DNA from: Coxiellaceae bacterium
Lineage (GTDB): Bacteria > Pseudomonadota > Gammaproteobacteria > Coxiellales > Coxiellaceae
Assembly (NCBI GenBank): GCA_029210045.1
Contig: JARGNX010000010.1
Location: 82,295-146,294, forward strand
DNA: 64,000 nt
Direction: 5' to 3'
How positions within the stretch are numbered: position 1 is the first letter of the stretch; every line of letters starts with the position of its first letter. The notes under the pieces were generated by a model that ran no database searches, had not been told where the DNA came from, and saw only the letters and a list, made by a program, of their open reading frames with translations. Positions 53,778-62,077 of the stretch are shown piece by piece. Made by a program: the position numbers and the translations under genes.

Positions 53778-54406
53778 TGTAATTCCTGTAGTAATTGCTG
53801 TGCTGCAAATTGAGGTGATTGCGCCTGAGTGATTGCTGAAATCACCGCGATGCCAGCTTTGTTTTTTGGTAGTTGCGCTACGTTTGTGGAGGTAATGCCG
53901 CCAATTAATACGCAAGGCGATGGCGCTAATCGTTCTATGATATGCGCTGCTTTCACAATGCCTAGTGGTTTGGCTGCATCTGATTTTGATGTTGTTTCAA
54001 ACACAGGGCCAACACCAAAATAGTTTGCACCGCATTTTTTGTAGCGTTCAGCCTGTTCGATATTTTCAATTGATAAACCTATGCACGCGTCTTTCCCCAT
54101 AATATCTCTAGCGCAAGTGTATGTGTGGTCAGACTGGCCTATATGCACTGCGCAGTTTAACTGCTTGGCTAGCATTACATGATCATTAATAATTAATGGA
54201 ATATGTGAAGGTAATACCCTTAACAGTTGTTGAGCTATTTCAAGTATATGCTTCTCTGTGGCTTGTTTTTCACGTAACTGCACGCTAGTAATGCCACCTC
54301 GAATAGCTGATTGAATGATGTCGATCCACGAAGTTTTATTACAAGAACTAGGACCAATCACCAGACAGCATTTAAGCGCTTGTTGCCAATTGATCTTTGT
54401 TGTCAT
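53774..54406 (-). CDS. thiE: Thiamin-phosphate synthase
   Basis: 210 residues. It joins HMP-PP and HET-P to make thiamin phosphate. Recognised by GGITSVQLREKQATE near residue 35, LIINDHVMLAKQLNCAVHIGQ, GVGPVFETTSKSDA near 130 and VLIGGITSTNV. Start at ATG 54406, which overlaps thiM by 35 bases; ends in a 4-base ATGA overlap with thiD. All parts of the operon overlap, a sign of tightly coupled translation. Confidence 0.94.
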   Translation of the reverse strand: MTTKINWQQALKCCLVIGPSSCNKTSWIDIIQSAIRGGITSVQLREKQATEKHILEIAQQLLRVLPSHIPLIINDHVMLAKQLNCAVHIGQSDHTYTCARDIMGKDACIGLSIENIEQAERYKKCGANYFGVGPVFETTSKSDAAKPLGIVKAAHIIERLAPSPCVLIGGITSTNVAQLPKNKAGIAVISAITQAQSPQFAAQQLLQELQ

Positions 54407-55163
54407 TGGTATTAATTCTATTGGTTATTTCTGATTGTGTTATCGAGTAAATTGAATCAAGCAATGCGGGGTAAAAACTACCAGGACCATTGCTTTGTTT
54501 TACCGCTATTTCAGCAGCTATTTTTATAAGCGTCATTGCCTGTAAGCTTGCTTGTGCTGGGTCATTGGTAGTGGCTGCAAATGCACCAATTACTGCAGTA
54601 GCGGCACAGCCCATCCCGGTTACGTGTGTTAGTATTTTATTGCCACCTGTAACGGAGCGCACAGCATTTTGAGAGCAGATATAATCAATTTCCCCGCTGA
54701 TAACAACGCAGCAATTGTATTGCCGTGAGATGTGTTGTGCTGCTTGTATGGCGCAATCACTGTTGTGCTGACTATCGACACCTTTGGTTTGGAAGCTTGA
54801 GTCATTTAACGACAGAATTTCTGAAGCATTGCCGCGCACTATATCCACGCCAGTACGCAGTAATTGCTTAGCAGACTGTGTGCGCAGCTGAGAGGCTCCT
54901 GCGCCAACAGGGTCAAATACAATGGGCTTATTGTGCTGCAATGCCAATCGTTGAGCTTGCTGCATTGAGTTAAGCCATTGCTGATCTAGTGTACCTATAT
55001 TTAAAACTACGCTATTGCAGATTGAAATAATATCTTCTAGCTCTTCAGGGGCATGCGCCATTAAGGGTGAAGCACCTATGGCTAATAACATATTGGCACA
55101 TGTTTGCATCGTTACGAAATTGGTAATATTCAGCACCAGCGGTGCTTGGTCTTGTAATATCAT
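54372..55163 (-). CDS. thiM: Hydroxyethylthiazole kinase
   Basis: 263 residues. It phosphorylates hydroxyethylthiazole (thiazole salvage). Motifs: PLVLNITNFVTMQTCANMLL, ASPLMAHAPEELED, VFDPVGAGASQLRT and HVTGMGCAATAVIGAF with the catalytic Cys. The ATG at 55163 lies eight bases after AGGAAG, which is part of the TPP riboswitch 3' strand. The first gene of the thiM-thiE-thiD-tenA operon, which is a salvage set without de novo genes such as thiC or thiG in view. Confidence 0.95.
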   Translation of the reverse strand: MILQDQAPLVLNITNFVTMQTCANMLLAIGASPLMAHAPEELEDIISICNSVVLNIGTLDQQWLNSMQQAQRLALQHNKPIVFDPVGAGASQLRTQSAKQLLRTGVDIVRGNASEILSLNDSSFQTKGVDSQHNSDCAIQAAQHISRQYNCCVVISGEIDYICSQNAVRSVTGGNKILTHVTGMGCAATAVIGAFAATTNDPAQASLQAMTLIKIAAEIAVKQSNGPGSFYPALLDSIYSITQSEITNRINTNDNKDQLATSA

Positions 55164-55254
55164 ACAGCTTCCTACGCCGGCATTATCCGGATCAGGTTAT
55201 AGGGTTAACTCGATGAGACGGTCTCAGTCGGGTTTCTCAGCCAATTGGCACCCC
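55164..55254 (-). ncRNA. TPP riboswitch (THI element)
   Basis: The minus strand holds the conserved parts in order: ACAGGGGTGCC, GGCTGAGA, ACCC, then CCTGATCCGGATAATGCCGG and GTAGGAAGCTGT. These are the pyrimidine- and pyrophosphate-binding arms of the THI box. The thiM ribosome binding site AGGAAG lies within the closing P1 strand, so binding of thiamin pyrophosphate would hide it; control of translation initiation is likely. Confidence 0.96.
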
Positions 55255-55323
55255 TGTGTTTGTGAGGGTTGATCATAATGCGCAAATCACTTATCGTCAA
55301 GCAAAGGTTGGGTGGAGCCACTG

Positions 55324-55971
55324 ATGATTAATACAAGCACCATTGGTGAGTGGAGTCTGCAGCTATCTGCAGCGTTATATTTTATATGGTTTATGCCCCA
55401 GTTATTTCTGACGTATCGACGGCAATCAACTGAAGGTTTGTCGTTGAATATGCATTGCCTATTGTTATTGGGTTATGGAGCAGATTTAATTTACGGTTTT
55501 GGTTTGCATATGCCGTGGCTGTATCGTGCCGTTACCTTATCCGGATTATTAGCTTTGGTGATTCAGCAGCTGCAATTTTATTTCTTTAATGATCAGGCGC
55601 CTAAAAAATTAATGATTACTGATATTGGCTTGATTGCTTTAGTTGTGATTAATGCTCTGCTTTACAAGTATATTGCTTCATGTAAGGAGTATTTTGATTT
55701 GTTTGGTCTTGTATCGGTAGTAACCGGGTTTGTTTATGCTTGGCCACAAATCATTAAAAATAACCGACTGCATTCAGTTCAGGCAGTTAGTAAATTGTTC
55801 GTTGTTATTGCGATTATTACCTGCATGCTCGATATGTTGTCTGCAATCACACTGCAGTGGGATTGGCCCAGTAAGCTGGGCCCATCGCTGGCATTGCTGC
55901 AGCATGGTGTTTTGTTATGGCAGTCGGTATACTTAGTCAGAAACCAACACCGCCAAGGAGTGCTTGCATGA
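55324..55971 (+). CDS. PQ-loop membrane transporter, possible thiamin-precursor carrier
   Basis: 215 residues from ATG 55324 (GGAG six bases upstream; GTG 55312 is an alternative). Seven predicted helices contain two PQ-loops: WFMPQLFLTYRRQSTEGLSL (about 20) and YAWPQIIKNNRLHSVQAVS (about 140). This is the SWEET/PQ-loop transporter fold. The gene is divergent from the TPP-controlled thiamin salvage operon, which makes a role in uptake of thiamin or its precursors plausible but unproven, since it has no THI box of its own. Overlaps the next gene by ATGA. Confidence 0.82.
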   Translation: MINTSTIGEWSLQLSAALYFIWFMPQLFLTYRRQSTEGLSLNMHCLLLLGYGADLIYGFGLHMPWLYRAVTLSGLLALVIQQLQFYFFNDQAPKKLMITDIGLIALVVINALLYKYIASCKEYFDLFGLVSVVTGFVYAWPQIIKNNRLHSVQAVSKLFVVIAIITCMLDMLSAITLQWDWPSKLGPSLALLQHGVLLWQSVYLVRNQHRQGVLA

Positions 55972-56360
55972 GCCTTACTAAAGAATATGTAGCAAACGTT
56001 TTCTCTCTGCTAGAGACAGGGGATTTGGATGGCTTTCTACAACAATATGTCGATGAGAATGTGCAGTGGACCATTACGGGTACTAATGTGTTGTCAGGGC
56101 TGTATGCGTCTCGACAGGATTTTGTTGAAAACGCAATCAACAAACTTAAAGTATCACTTGAGGGTGGTATAAAAATGAATATTTTGAATATTTATGTTGA
56201 TGGTGATACGGCTGTTGTTGAGATGGAAGCGATTGCTAAAGCTAAGCGTGGTCATGATTATGATAATCAATATGTTTGGATACAGCGATTTAGTGATGGA
56301 AAAATTGTTGAGGCGCGCGTTTATTATGATGATGTGTTAGTTAATAAAACCATGGGGTAA
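55968..56360 (+). CDS. NTF2-like (SnoaL/LimJ-type) protein
   Basis: 130 residues from ATG 55968 (AAGGAG eight bases upstream), overlapping the PQ-loop gene stop by four bases. The pattern VFSLLETGDLDGFLQQYVDE, VQWTITGTN, then TAVVEMEAIAKAK and YVWIQRFSDGKIVEARVYYD is the cone-shaped NTF2-like fold of SnoaL proteins, which are small enzymes or binding proteins. No clear catalytic set; substrate unknown. Followed by a DoxX gene after six bases. Confidence 0.85.
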   Translation: MSLTKEYVANVFSLLETGDLDGFLQQYVDENVQWTITGTNVLSGLYASRQDFVENAINKLKVSLEGGIKMNILNIYVDGDTAVVEMEAIAKAKRGHDYDNQYVWIQRFSDGKIVEARVYYDDVLVNKTMG

Positions 56361-56366
56361 GTATCA

Positions 56367-56729
56367 ATGCATTCACTTATTTATTTAATTGGCCAGGCCT
56401 TTATCGGTTTGTTTTTTATAGTGACGGGTGTTTTCAATATTGTTAAACGCAATGAGCAAATCGCTAAGCTTGAAAATACAGTTATACCAAAACCTGTATA
56501 CGCTTTGTCTATTGCGATCATGCTACAAATTGTTGGTGGCGTGTTATTAACTATCAATGTTGCCCCTGTGCTTGGCGCCTGTTTAACGCTTTTATTTACG
56601 TTATTAGCGACAATCTTCTTTATGCGCTTCTGGCAAGAGCAAACAGCTCAGATGCGCGAAGTGAAATTTTTATTTTTTGTTGAGCATTGCGCTGTAATGG
56701 GTGCGTTGTTAATGATTATTTTTGCTTAA
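56367..56729 (+). CDS. DoxX-family membrane protein
   Basis: 120 residues with four transmembrane helices: LIGQAFIGLFFIVTGVFNIV, ALSIAIMLQIVGGVLLTI, LGACLTLLFTLLATIFFMRF and VEHCAVMGALLMIIFA. This is the DoxX/SURF4-like pattern (RxxxGxxFxxxG...K). The function of the family is not settled; members have been linked to redox and sulfur metabolism. It ends the operon PQ-loop/NTF2-like/DoxX and overlaps the next convergent gene by 14 bases. Confidence 0.82.
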   Translation: MHSLIYLIGQAFIGLFFIVTGVFNIVKRNEQIAKLENTVIPKPVYALSIAIMLQIVGGVLLTINVAPVLGACLTLLFTLLATIFFMRFWQEQTAQMREVKFLFFVEHCAVMGALLMIIFA

Positions 56730-57324
56730 GCGCAGAAAGAGTATTTAGTTTGTCTCTTCGGTCGTATTTATATTTCGCATCTTCACCGTGTGTTTTAACA
56801 TAGCAAAGTAATACTTGTATTTGATATTCGCCTGTAAATTCATCTCGGCGATGTGGTATTTCCTTGCCATAAAATACAGCCATATCGCCAGTATTAAGCG
56901 TTGTCTCTAATGTTCCCTTTTTTGTTTTAACGTATAAGGGCCATATATCAGGAGCTTTAAAGATGATTGGGGTGGTACCGACAACGGTGCAGCCTTTGCG
57001 GTCTCGATGTTCATTTAGCTTTTCGCCGGGTCGATACCAGCGTAGGCGTGAATAACTTGGATACAATGGTTCTTCTATTAATGATTCGAACAGCGGTTGC
57101 ATTTGTTCAAGAAACCTTTCAAAAAACGGATCACCGTAACGAAAAAATGAATCTTTTACTTGCCTGTCGACACTCCAAAACTTGGGGCTTTGAATTAGTT
57201 TGTGTGTGTATTGTTGTAATGGTAAAAGCAGGTTATCATCAACAGCATCTTTTACCAGTGTGGCGCGCTGCTGTTTTAGTTCATCAATATGCTGCTGGCT
57301 TATAGTTGTTTGAATATTAGACAT
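56716..57324 (-). CDS. 2-oxoglutarate/Fe(II) oxygenase-like protein
   Basis: 202 residues. YPSYSRLRWYRPGEKLNEHRD has the iron-ligand HxD (HRD), and KEIPHRRDEFTGEYQIQVLL gives the distal His and nearby Arg expected to hold 2-oxoglutarate, in the cupin fold of prolyl-hydroxylase-type oxygenases. GGGAGG precedes the ATG. The substrate, protein or small molecule, is unknown. It stands alone on the minus strand. Confidence 0.75.
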   Translation of the reverse strand: MSNIQTTISQQHIDELKQQRATLVKDAVDDNLLLPLQQYTHKLIQSPKFWSVDRQVKDSFFRYGDPFFERFLEQMQPLFESLIEEPLYPSYSRLRWYRPGEKLNEHRDRKGCTVVGTTPIIFKAPDIWPLYVKTKKGTLETTLNTGDMAVFYGKEIPHRRDEFTGEYQIQVLLCYVKTHGEDAKYKYDRRDKLNTLSALKQK

Positions 57325-57512
57325 CTGTGCCTCCCTGAAGAAGGTATCTTAAGAGGCATCCTTATAAGTTGTCAAACAAAGAAAAAAACCTTGACGAAAT
57401 TGCAGTTTGGGCGTAGCATCTGAGAGTTGGATTTGTTGTTAATATTCATTAAGTTACTATACATATATTATACGTTACATTAGGTAATAAGTCAATAGAA
57501 AGTGAGGTAAGA

Positions 57513-58280
57513 ATGAAAAGTAAAATAATAATTATCACTGGTGCTACAAAAGGAATGGGGCTAGCTGCGGCTAAACACTTGCTGAATTTAGGCGCTAAGG
57601 TAACCATGGTATATGCCGGTGATAAACAAACGGCTGAAAAGGTGACAGAGCAGCTTAGCGCATACAAGGATAATATACTGCTATTACAGGCTGATATTAC
57701 CAGTCGTGATAATAGACAACGCATTGTAGATGAAACAATTGCCGCGTTTGGTGGTATCGATGTGCTAGTTAATAACGCGGGCGTTGCCGCTAAAAAAGCA
57801 TTCCTAAAAACTACTGAGGAAGATTACGATCGTGTGCTCGATGTTAATTTAAAAGCGCCTGTTTTTTTAGCGCAACTGGTTGCAAAGCATATGATAGAAC
57901 GGAATCGTGGTGGTTCTATTATTAATTTCTCATCGGTTTGTGGTCATCGTGGCGCTGGTGTTGTTGCATATGATGCAGCTAAAGCCGGGATTATTCGTGC
58001 AACACAGAGCATGGCAAATACACTAGGGGTATATAATATTCGTGTAAATAGCATAAGCCCAGGTACCCATAAAACCGAAATGAATCGCTCTCACTGGGAA
58101 GGTGATGAGTCAGAGCTGCTTCAAAAAATGAATGAATGCACGGCATTAAAACGATCTGCTGAGGCGAGTGAAATAGCAGGCACAGTTGAATACCTAGCCT
58201 CGGACATGTCGAGCTATACCACAGGCACTGATATTTTGGTTGATGGCGGTTTTTTAAGTTACTACCCTGGAAGGAATTAA
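57513..58280 (+). CDS. Short-chain dehydrogenase/reductase, FabG-like
   Basis: 255 residues. Cofactor motif IIITGATKGMGLAAAK, NNAG in DVLVNNAGVAAKK, catalytic Ser in INFSSVCGHRGA and YxxxK in AYDAAKAG. The C-terminal TTGTDILVDGGFLSYYP is typical. All catalytic residues are present, unlike the SDR at 49914. GAGGTAAGA precedes the ATG. The next gene starts six bases downstream, so the two probably form an operon. Substrate unknown. Confidence 0.9.
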   Translation: MKSKIIIITGATKGMGLAAAKHLLNLGAKVTMVYAGDKQTAEKVTEQLSAYKDNILLLQADITSRDNRQRIVDETIAAFGGIDVLVNNAGVAAKKAFLKTTEEDYDRVLDVNLKAPVFLAQLVAKHMIERNRGGSIINFSSVCGHRGAGVVAYDAAKAGIIRATQSMANTLGVYNIRVNSISPGTHKTEMNRSHWEGDESELLQKMNECTALKRSAEASEIAGTVEYLASDMSSYTTGTDILVDGGFLSYYPGRN

Positions 58281-58286
58281 TCTTAC

Positions 58287-58958
58287 GTGAATACTTGGTT
58301 AAGTTGGAGCTCAGGCAAGGACAGTGCCTGGGCCTTATGTCAAATGCAACAAAATCCTGATATAGAAGTATCGGGGCTATTTACTACAGTCAACCAAAAG
58401 CGTGATAGGGTGGCGATGCATGGCGTTCGTCACTCATTACTTGAGCAGCAAGCGCAGCAGCTGAACCTACCCTTACATACTATTTATATTCCAGAACCTT
58501 GTGATAATGACACCTATCTTTCGGTCATGCAGATGTTTATCGATAAAGCAGAGCATACTCAAGTTAAACAGATGGCTTTCGGTGACTTATTTTTAGAAGA
58601 TATTAGGTCTTATCGTGAATCACAATTAGAAAGCACCAGCATAAAACCTGTATTTCCATTGTGGTTAAAGCCTACTAAGCAGCTCGCTGTTGATATGATT
58701 AATGCCGGACTCAAGGCGAAATTAACCTGTGTAGACACTAAGCAAATCTCCGCTGAATTTGTTGGACGTGAGTTTGATCGCGATTTGTTAAGCGATTTAC
58801 CAGACAGCGTTGACCCTTGCGGAGAAAATGGCGAGTTTCATACCTTTGTCTATGACTGCCCGCTGTTTGCTAAACCTATTGAGACACAAACTGGGCAGAC
58901 TCATCAGTCCGATCAGTTTCTTTTTATTGATCTATATTGCTGGTATCAAAGGCATTAG
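58287..58958 (+). CDS. Adenine-nucleotide alpha-hydrolase, diphthine-ammonia-ligase-like
   Basis: 223 residues starting at GTG 58287. The PP-loop SWSSGKDSAWAL (5-16) binds ATP. The C-terminal block CGENGEFHTFVYDCPLF is the signature of the DPH6/DUF71 family. Bacteria do not make diphthamide, so its amidation target is unknown. Follows the SDR gene closely. Confidence 0.85.
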   Translation: MNTWLSWSSGKDSAWALCQMQQNPDIEVSGLFTTVNQKRDRVAMHGVRHSLLEQQAQQLNLPLHTIYIPEPCDNDTYLSVMQMFIDKAEHTQVKQMAFGDLFLEDIRSYRESQLESTSIKPVFPLWLKPTKQLAVDMINAGLKAKLTCVDTKQISAEFVGREFDRDLLSDLPDSVDPCGENGEFHTFVYDCPLFAKPIETQTGQTHQSDQFLFIDLYCWYQRH

Positions 58959-59028
58959 CACTTAATATGTCGTTAATCTTTATAACCTATAATACCGGAT
59001 ATATGGTAATCAAGGCGAGTGTATATTA

Positions 59029-59178
59029 ATGACAAAACAAACCAATAGCAGCGATAACTCAGTAAATTGTGAAGCCTGTCATAAGCATATCGATAAATCA
59101 GTGGCGTTAGCAGCCGAAGGTGCTGATTATGTGCGTTATTTCTGTGGTACAGCGTGTTTTAAGCACTGGAACCAATAG
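59029..59178 (+). CDS. Small CxxC metal-binding protein, DUF3330-like
   Basis: 49 residues that are too short for most ORF lists. It reads VNCEACHKHIDKS, then AEGADYVRYFCGTACFKHW. Two CxxC-like pairs (CEAC and CGTAC) with the FCG..C...W ending match DUF3330 and treble-clef zinc proteins. ATG 59029 is preceded by AAGGCGAG. It lies between the PP-loop gene and the convergent hemerythrin gene. Zinc or other metal binding is likely; role unknown. Confidence 0.7.
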   Translation: MTKQTNSSDNSVNCEACHKHIDKSVALAAEGADYVRYFCGTACFKHWNQ

Positions 59179-59179
59179 G

Positions 59180-59587
59180 TTAATCAGTACTGGCTAACTC
59201 TGCAGCAAATTTCTTGTATTTACCATCTATATAAATTATATGTCCTCGTAACCACATTTTTAAGAACTGAAAGAAACCATCATCCAGCGTGCCTGTGCGG
59301 CTAAAATCATCGATATAGGTGGTTAAGTCTTCAAATAGTTTTCGGTGCTTTTGTTTGTGATCTTCAATTTCGCCATAGCCAATCGATTCCATATAGGCTT
59401 CTTCATCACTAAAGTGTTTTTTGGTATAGGTGATAAATGCATCTAGCGCGATGTTTATTTCAACTAATTGAGCTTTTGCTTCGCTGAGGTCGTAAACTTT
59501 GTTCATTAATGCGATTAGCTCAATGTGTTCGTTGTTCATCTTATCAACACCGACATCAAGTTCCTCAGTCCATTGAAAAATTGGCAT
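59180..59587 (-). CDS. Bacteriohemerythrin
   Basis: 135 residues from ATG 59587 (AAGGGA upstream); a longer frame to 59644 adds residues without family match. Di-iron ligands are in NNEHIELIALMNK, HFSDEEAYMESIGY, DHKQKHRKLFEDL and HIIYIDGKY (His/Glu/Asp set). It binds oxygen reversibly in the cytosol and may store or sense it. Divergent from the methyltransferase gene with 76 bases between. Confidence 0.93.
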   Translation of the reverse strand: MPIFQWTEELDVGVDKMNNEHIELIALMNKVYDLSEAKAQLVEINIALDAFITYTKKHFSDEEAYMESIGYGEIEDHKQKHRKLFEDLTTYIDDFSRTGTLDDGFFQFLKMWLRGHIIYIDGKYKKFAAELASTD

Positions 59588-59663
59588 GCTGTATCCCTTA
59601 TTAATTATTGCTAAATGGATTTCCACTATACGGAAATATACCATATTAGGTTATATTGTTGCT

Positions 59664-60305
59664 ATGGAATCACATCAAAACAACTTAGCTTTGCGCACAA
59701 AATACGCTATAACGGCGCGATTTTATGATATTTTAGATTATCCATGGGAACGCATGTATAAAAAGTGGCGTCCAATGCTGTTGCATAATGTATCAGGGGA
59801 GGTGCTAGAGCTAGGAGCGGGGAGTGGGCGTAATTTTCGCTATTACAATGCCGGGGTTAATCTAACGGCAATCGACTTAAGTGATGCCATGTTGTCCCGA
59901 GCACAAAAACGTGCACAGCAAGCAGCGTGCAATATTACTCTACTGCAGCTAGATGCGAGCCTTATGAGCGACATTCCTTCTAACCACTATGATTGGGTGG
60001 TTAGTACATTTATGTGTTGTGTTATGCCCAATGAATTACAGGCTCAAACGCTACAACAAATTCATCGTGTACTTAAACCGGGTGGCCAATTTAAGTTATT
60101 AGAAATGGTATACTCGACAAACCCTACAATACGTCGCAAGCAAGCCTTTTTCGCACCCTTTGTAGAGAAGGTTTATGGTGCTCGATTTGATCGCAAAACA
60201 CTGGATTATTTAAAGCAAACAAAAGGCCTTGAGATCACCAATCAATCCTACCTAAAAGACGATACATACCTTTTGCTTGAGGGTGAAAAAATACGTAGTA
60301 GTTAG
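59664..60305 (+). CDS. Class I SAM-dependent methyltransferase
   Basis: 213 residues from ATG 59664; the longer frame to 59586 overlaps the hemerythrin promoter region and is not family-like. Motif I EVLELGAGSGRNFRYY, motif II LTAIDLSDAMLSRAQ, and later WVVSTFMCCVMP and VLKPGGQFKLLEMVYS match UbiE/PmtA-like methyltransferases. A lipid or quinone target is possible; nothing nearby decides it. Confidence 0.85.
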   Translation: MESHQNNLALRTKYAITARFYDILDYPWERMYKKWRPMLLHNVSGEVLELGAGSGRNFRYYNAGVNLTAIDLSDAMLSRAQKRAQQAACNITLLQLDASLMSDIPSNHYDWVVSTFMCCVMPNELQAQTLQQIHRVLKPGGQFKLLEMVYSTNPTIRRKQAFFAPFVEKVYGARFDRKTLDYLKQTKGLEITNQSYLKDDTYLLLEGEKIRSS

Positions 60306-60312
60306 CCATTGG

Positions 60313-60654
60313 TTATTGGTGTGCATCAAATTGAGTGAAGAATATCGGCTGCTCAGGCTCATTCTGAAGATCAAAGCACTCATCTAATTTTTCATTAAAC
60401 CATTTATCAAAAGGATTGGTAGAAGAGTCCCATGACTGTAGCTTTTCCATGCCATCATCATCCATGTCATGAATAAACATCATGTAATCTTTGCCATCTA
60501 TCGATTGAAACCATATTTTTGCATTATTGAGCCCATACCTTAATAAAAGGTCTTTGTACGGCTCTTTTTTGCTTCCGGTGCACTCGTTCATGAACTGTTT
60601 AACTTGTTCTAATTTACCGGGTTTTATTAGCCTTACGAAAAGAGTGGTGTTCAT
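60313..60654 (-). CDS. Small protein of DUF6176 type
   Basis: 113 residues. AAGGAA precedes the ATG by nine bases. The pattern LFVRLIKPGKLEQVKQFMNE, then DYMMFIHDMDDDGMEKLQSW and FDKWFNEKLDECFD resembles dimeric ferredoxin-like-fold proteins grouped as DUF6176. No catalytic residues are obvious. Function unknown. Confidence 0.65.
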   Translation of the reverse strand: MNTTLFVRLIKPGKLEQVKQFMNECTGSKKEPYKDLLLRYGLNNAKIWFQSIDGKDYMMFIHDMDDDGMEKLQSWDSSTNPFDKWFNEKLDECFDLQNEPEQPIFFTQFDAHQ

Positions 60655-60763
60655 GTTTGTGTTTCCTTGGTAGCTTTAATTGCATTGATATAAAAATGAG
60701 CTATATTGTTGTGATACTAAGGCTAACATAAGAATATGCGTACAATCAAGGATATAGAATAGT

Positions 60764-61987
60764 ATGAAGCTGATATTGCTGGTTGTGTTACTGATCACTC
60801 TCTTGGGCATAGATTTTTCCAGAAAGGGACTTACTTTGCATGCTAACAAAGATGCCCCAGTAGCAACACCAACACCTAAACCAATCACTAAATCCCTAGA
60901 CGCAAAAGCAATTAAATCATTAAGTAAGACAAAGCTTTTATTGCAGCGTAAAGCAAATGGTTTGCCTCCCTCCGTAATCGATAAGGTAATGAATACTTTA
61001 TATTGCGCTAAAAGAAATGAATTGGATCACAATAATATATTAACCATTATTGACTTTTCGCAACCATCAAATAAAAAGCGTCTGTGGGTATTCGATTTGG
61101 CCAAATCAAAATTACTGTATAACACTTATGTTTCACATGGCTTGAAGTCAGGTAGTTTTAATTCTACTTACTTTTCTAACAAAAATAACAGTAAAGCAAC
61201 CAGCATAGGCGTCTTTAATACGGAGAAGAAGTATTATGGTCGGTATGGCATAGCATTAAAATTGTTAGGTTTGGAGCCTAGCATCAATGATAATGCGTAT
61301 AATCGATTTATTGTGATGCATGGCTCATGGTATGTAAATGAAAGATTTATTAAAAAATATGGTAGAGCAGGGCGTAGTTGGGGTTGTCCTTCATTGCCAC
61401 TAAATGTTGTTAAGCCAATCATTAACACCATAAAAGATAATTCTATTATGGTGGCTTACTACCCGAGCGATGACTGGCTTAATAAGTCAGACTTTCTTCA
61501 TTGTGACGGCGCAAAAAAAACCACTATTGAAGCCAAGGCACTCAATAAGCAGGATGAAAACCGTGGTGATATCGTATTTGTTGATTTAAATAATAATGAT
61601 AAAAAAGAGAAAGACGAGCCAATTATTGTGGTTACTGCCGACTTCTACAAGAAAGCCTTTAATAAGCAGCCGCCGCTCAAGCGTATGTTGCGAAGACAAA
61701 TTAAGAAAACGGAGTACATTGCTTTAGATAATAAAGAGCTCGTGGTCTTGGACAGTAATAAAGATAAAAAGCTTAGTTCATTAGATAAAGGTAACTTTAA
61801 AAAGGTGTATATCGTCGTGCCCGAAGTTAAAAAATTACGAGGTTACTGGGCTACGGAAATGAAAATAAAATCGCTAGGTAAAATAAAACAAGTTAATCTG
61901 CAACCGGTTTCAAGCATTAAGTTTGAAAACAAACCGACGGTCTTCTTAAAATCGACCAATAAGTTTATTCGTTGGCTGGGCTTATAG
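60764..61987 (+). CDS. Large L,D-transpeptidase-like exported protein (YkuD_2 type)
   Basis: 407 residues with an N-terminal signal or anchor (MKLILLVVLLITLLGIDF). The middle matches the gene at 48985: SQPSNKKRLWVFDLAKSKLL, then FIVMHGSWYVNERFIKKYGR and AGRSWGCPSLPLNVV with the catalytic Cys. The C-terminal 150 residues are unlike that paralogue. They hold an Asp/Asn-rich stretch DLNNNDKKEKDEP and DSNKDKKLSSLD, which look like dockerin/EF-hand calcium loops. It is a peptidoglycan enzyme in the periplasm with an added domain of unknown role. Confidence 0.85.
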   Translation: MKLILLVVLLITLLGIDFSRKGLTLHANKDAPVATPTPKPITKSLDAKAIKSLSKTKLLLQRKANGLPPSVIDKVMNTLYCAKRNELDHNNILTIIDFSQPSNKKRLWVFDLAKSKLLYNTYVSHGLKSGSFNSTYFSNKNNSKATSIGVFNTEKKYYGRYGIALKLLGLEPSINDNAYNRFIVMHGSWYVNERFIKKYGRAGRSWGCPSLPLNVVKPIINTIKDNSIMVAYYPSDDWLNKSDFLHCDGAKKTTIEAKALNKQDENRGDIVFVDLNNNDKKEKDEPIIVVTADFYKKAFNKQPPLKRMLRRQIKKTEYIALDNKELVVLDSNKDKKLSSLDKGNFKKVYIVVPEVKKLRGYWATEMKIKSLGKIKQVNLQPVSSIKFENKPTVFLKSTNKFIRWLGL

Positions 61988-62077
61988 TTTGTCTAACCTA
62001 AGTAATGTAAGAGATAATGGTCTCATGGATATTGGTGGGCGTAAATGCCCGGGGAAACCGGGATTTCATTCAATTAG

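Noticed and set aside
53778..53915. N-terminal extension of ThiD
   Set aside because: The region belongs to the 3' part of thiE and lacks ThiD-like sequence; a good ribosome binding site precedes the ATG at 53777.
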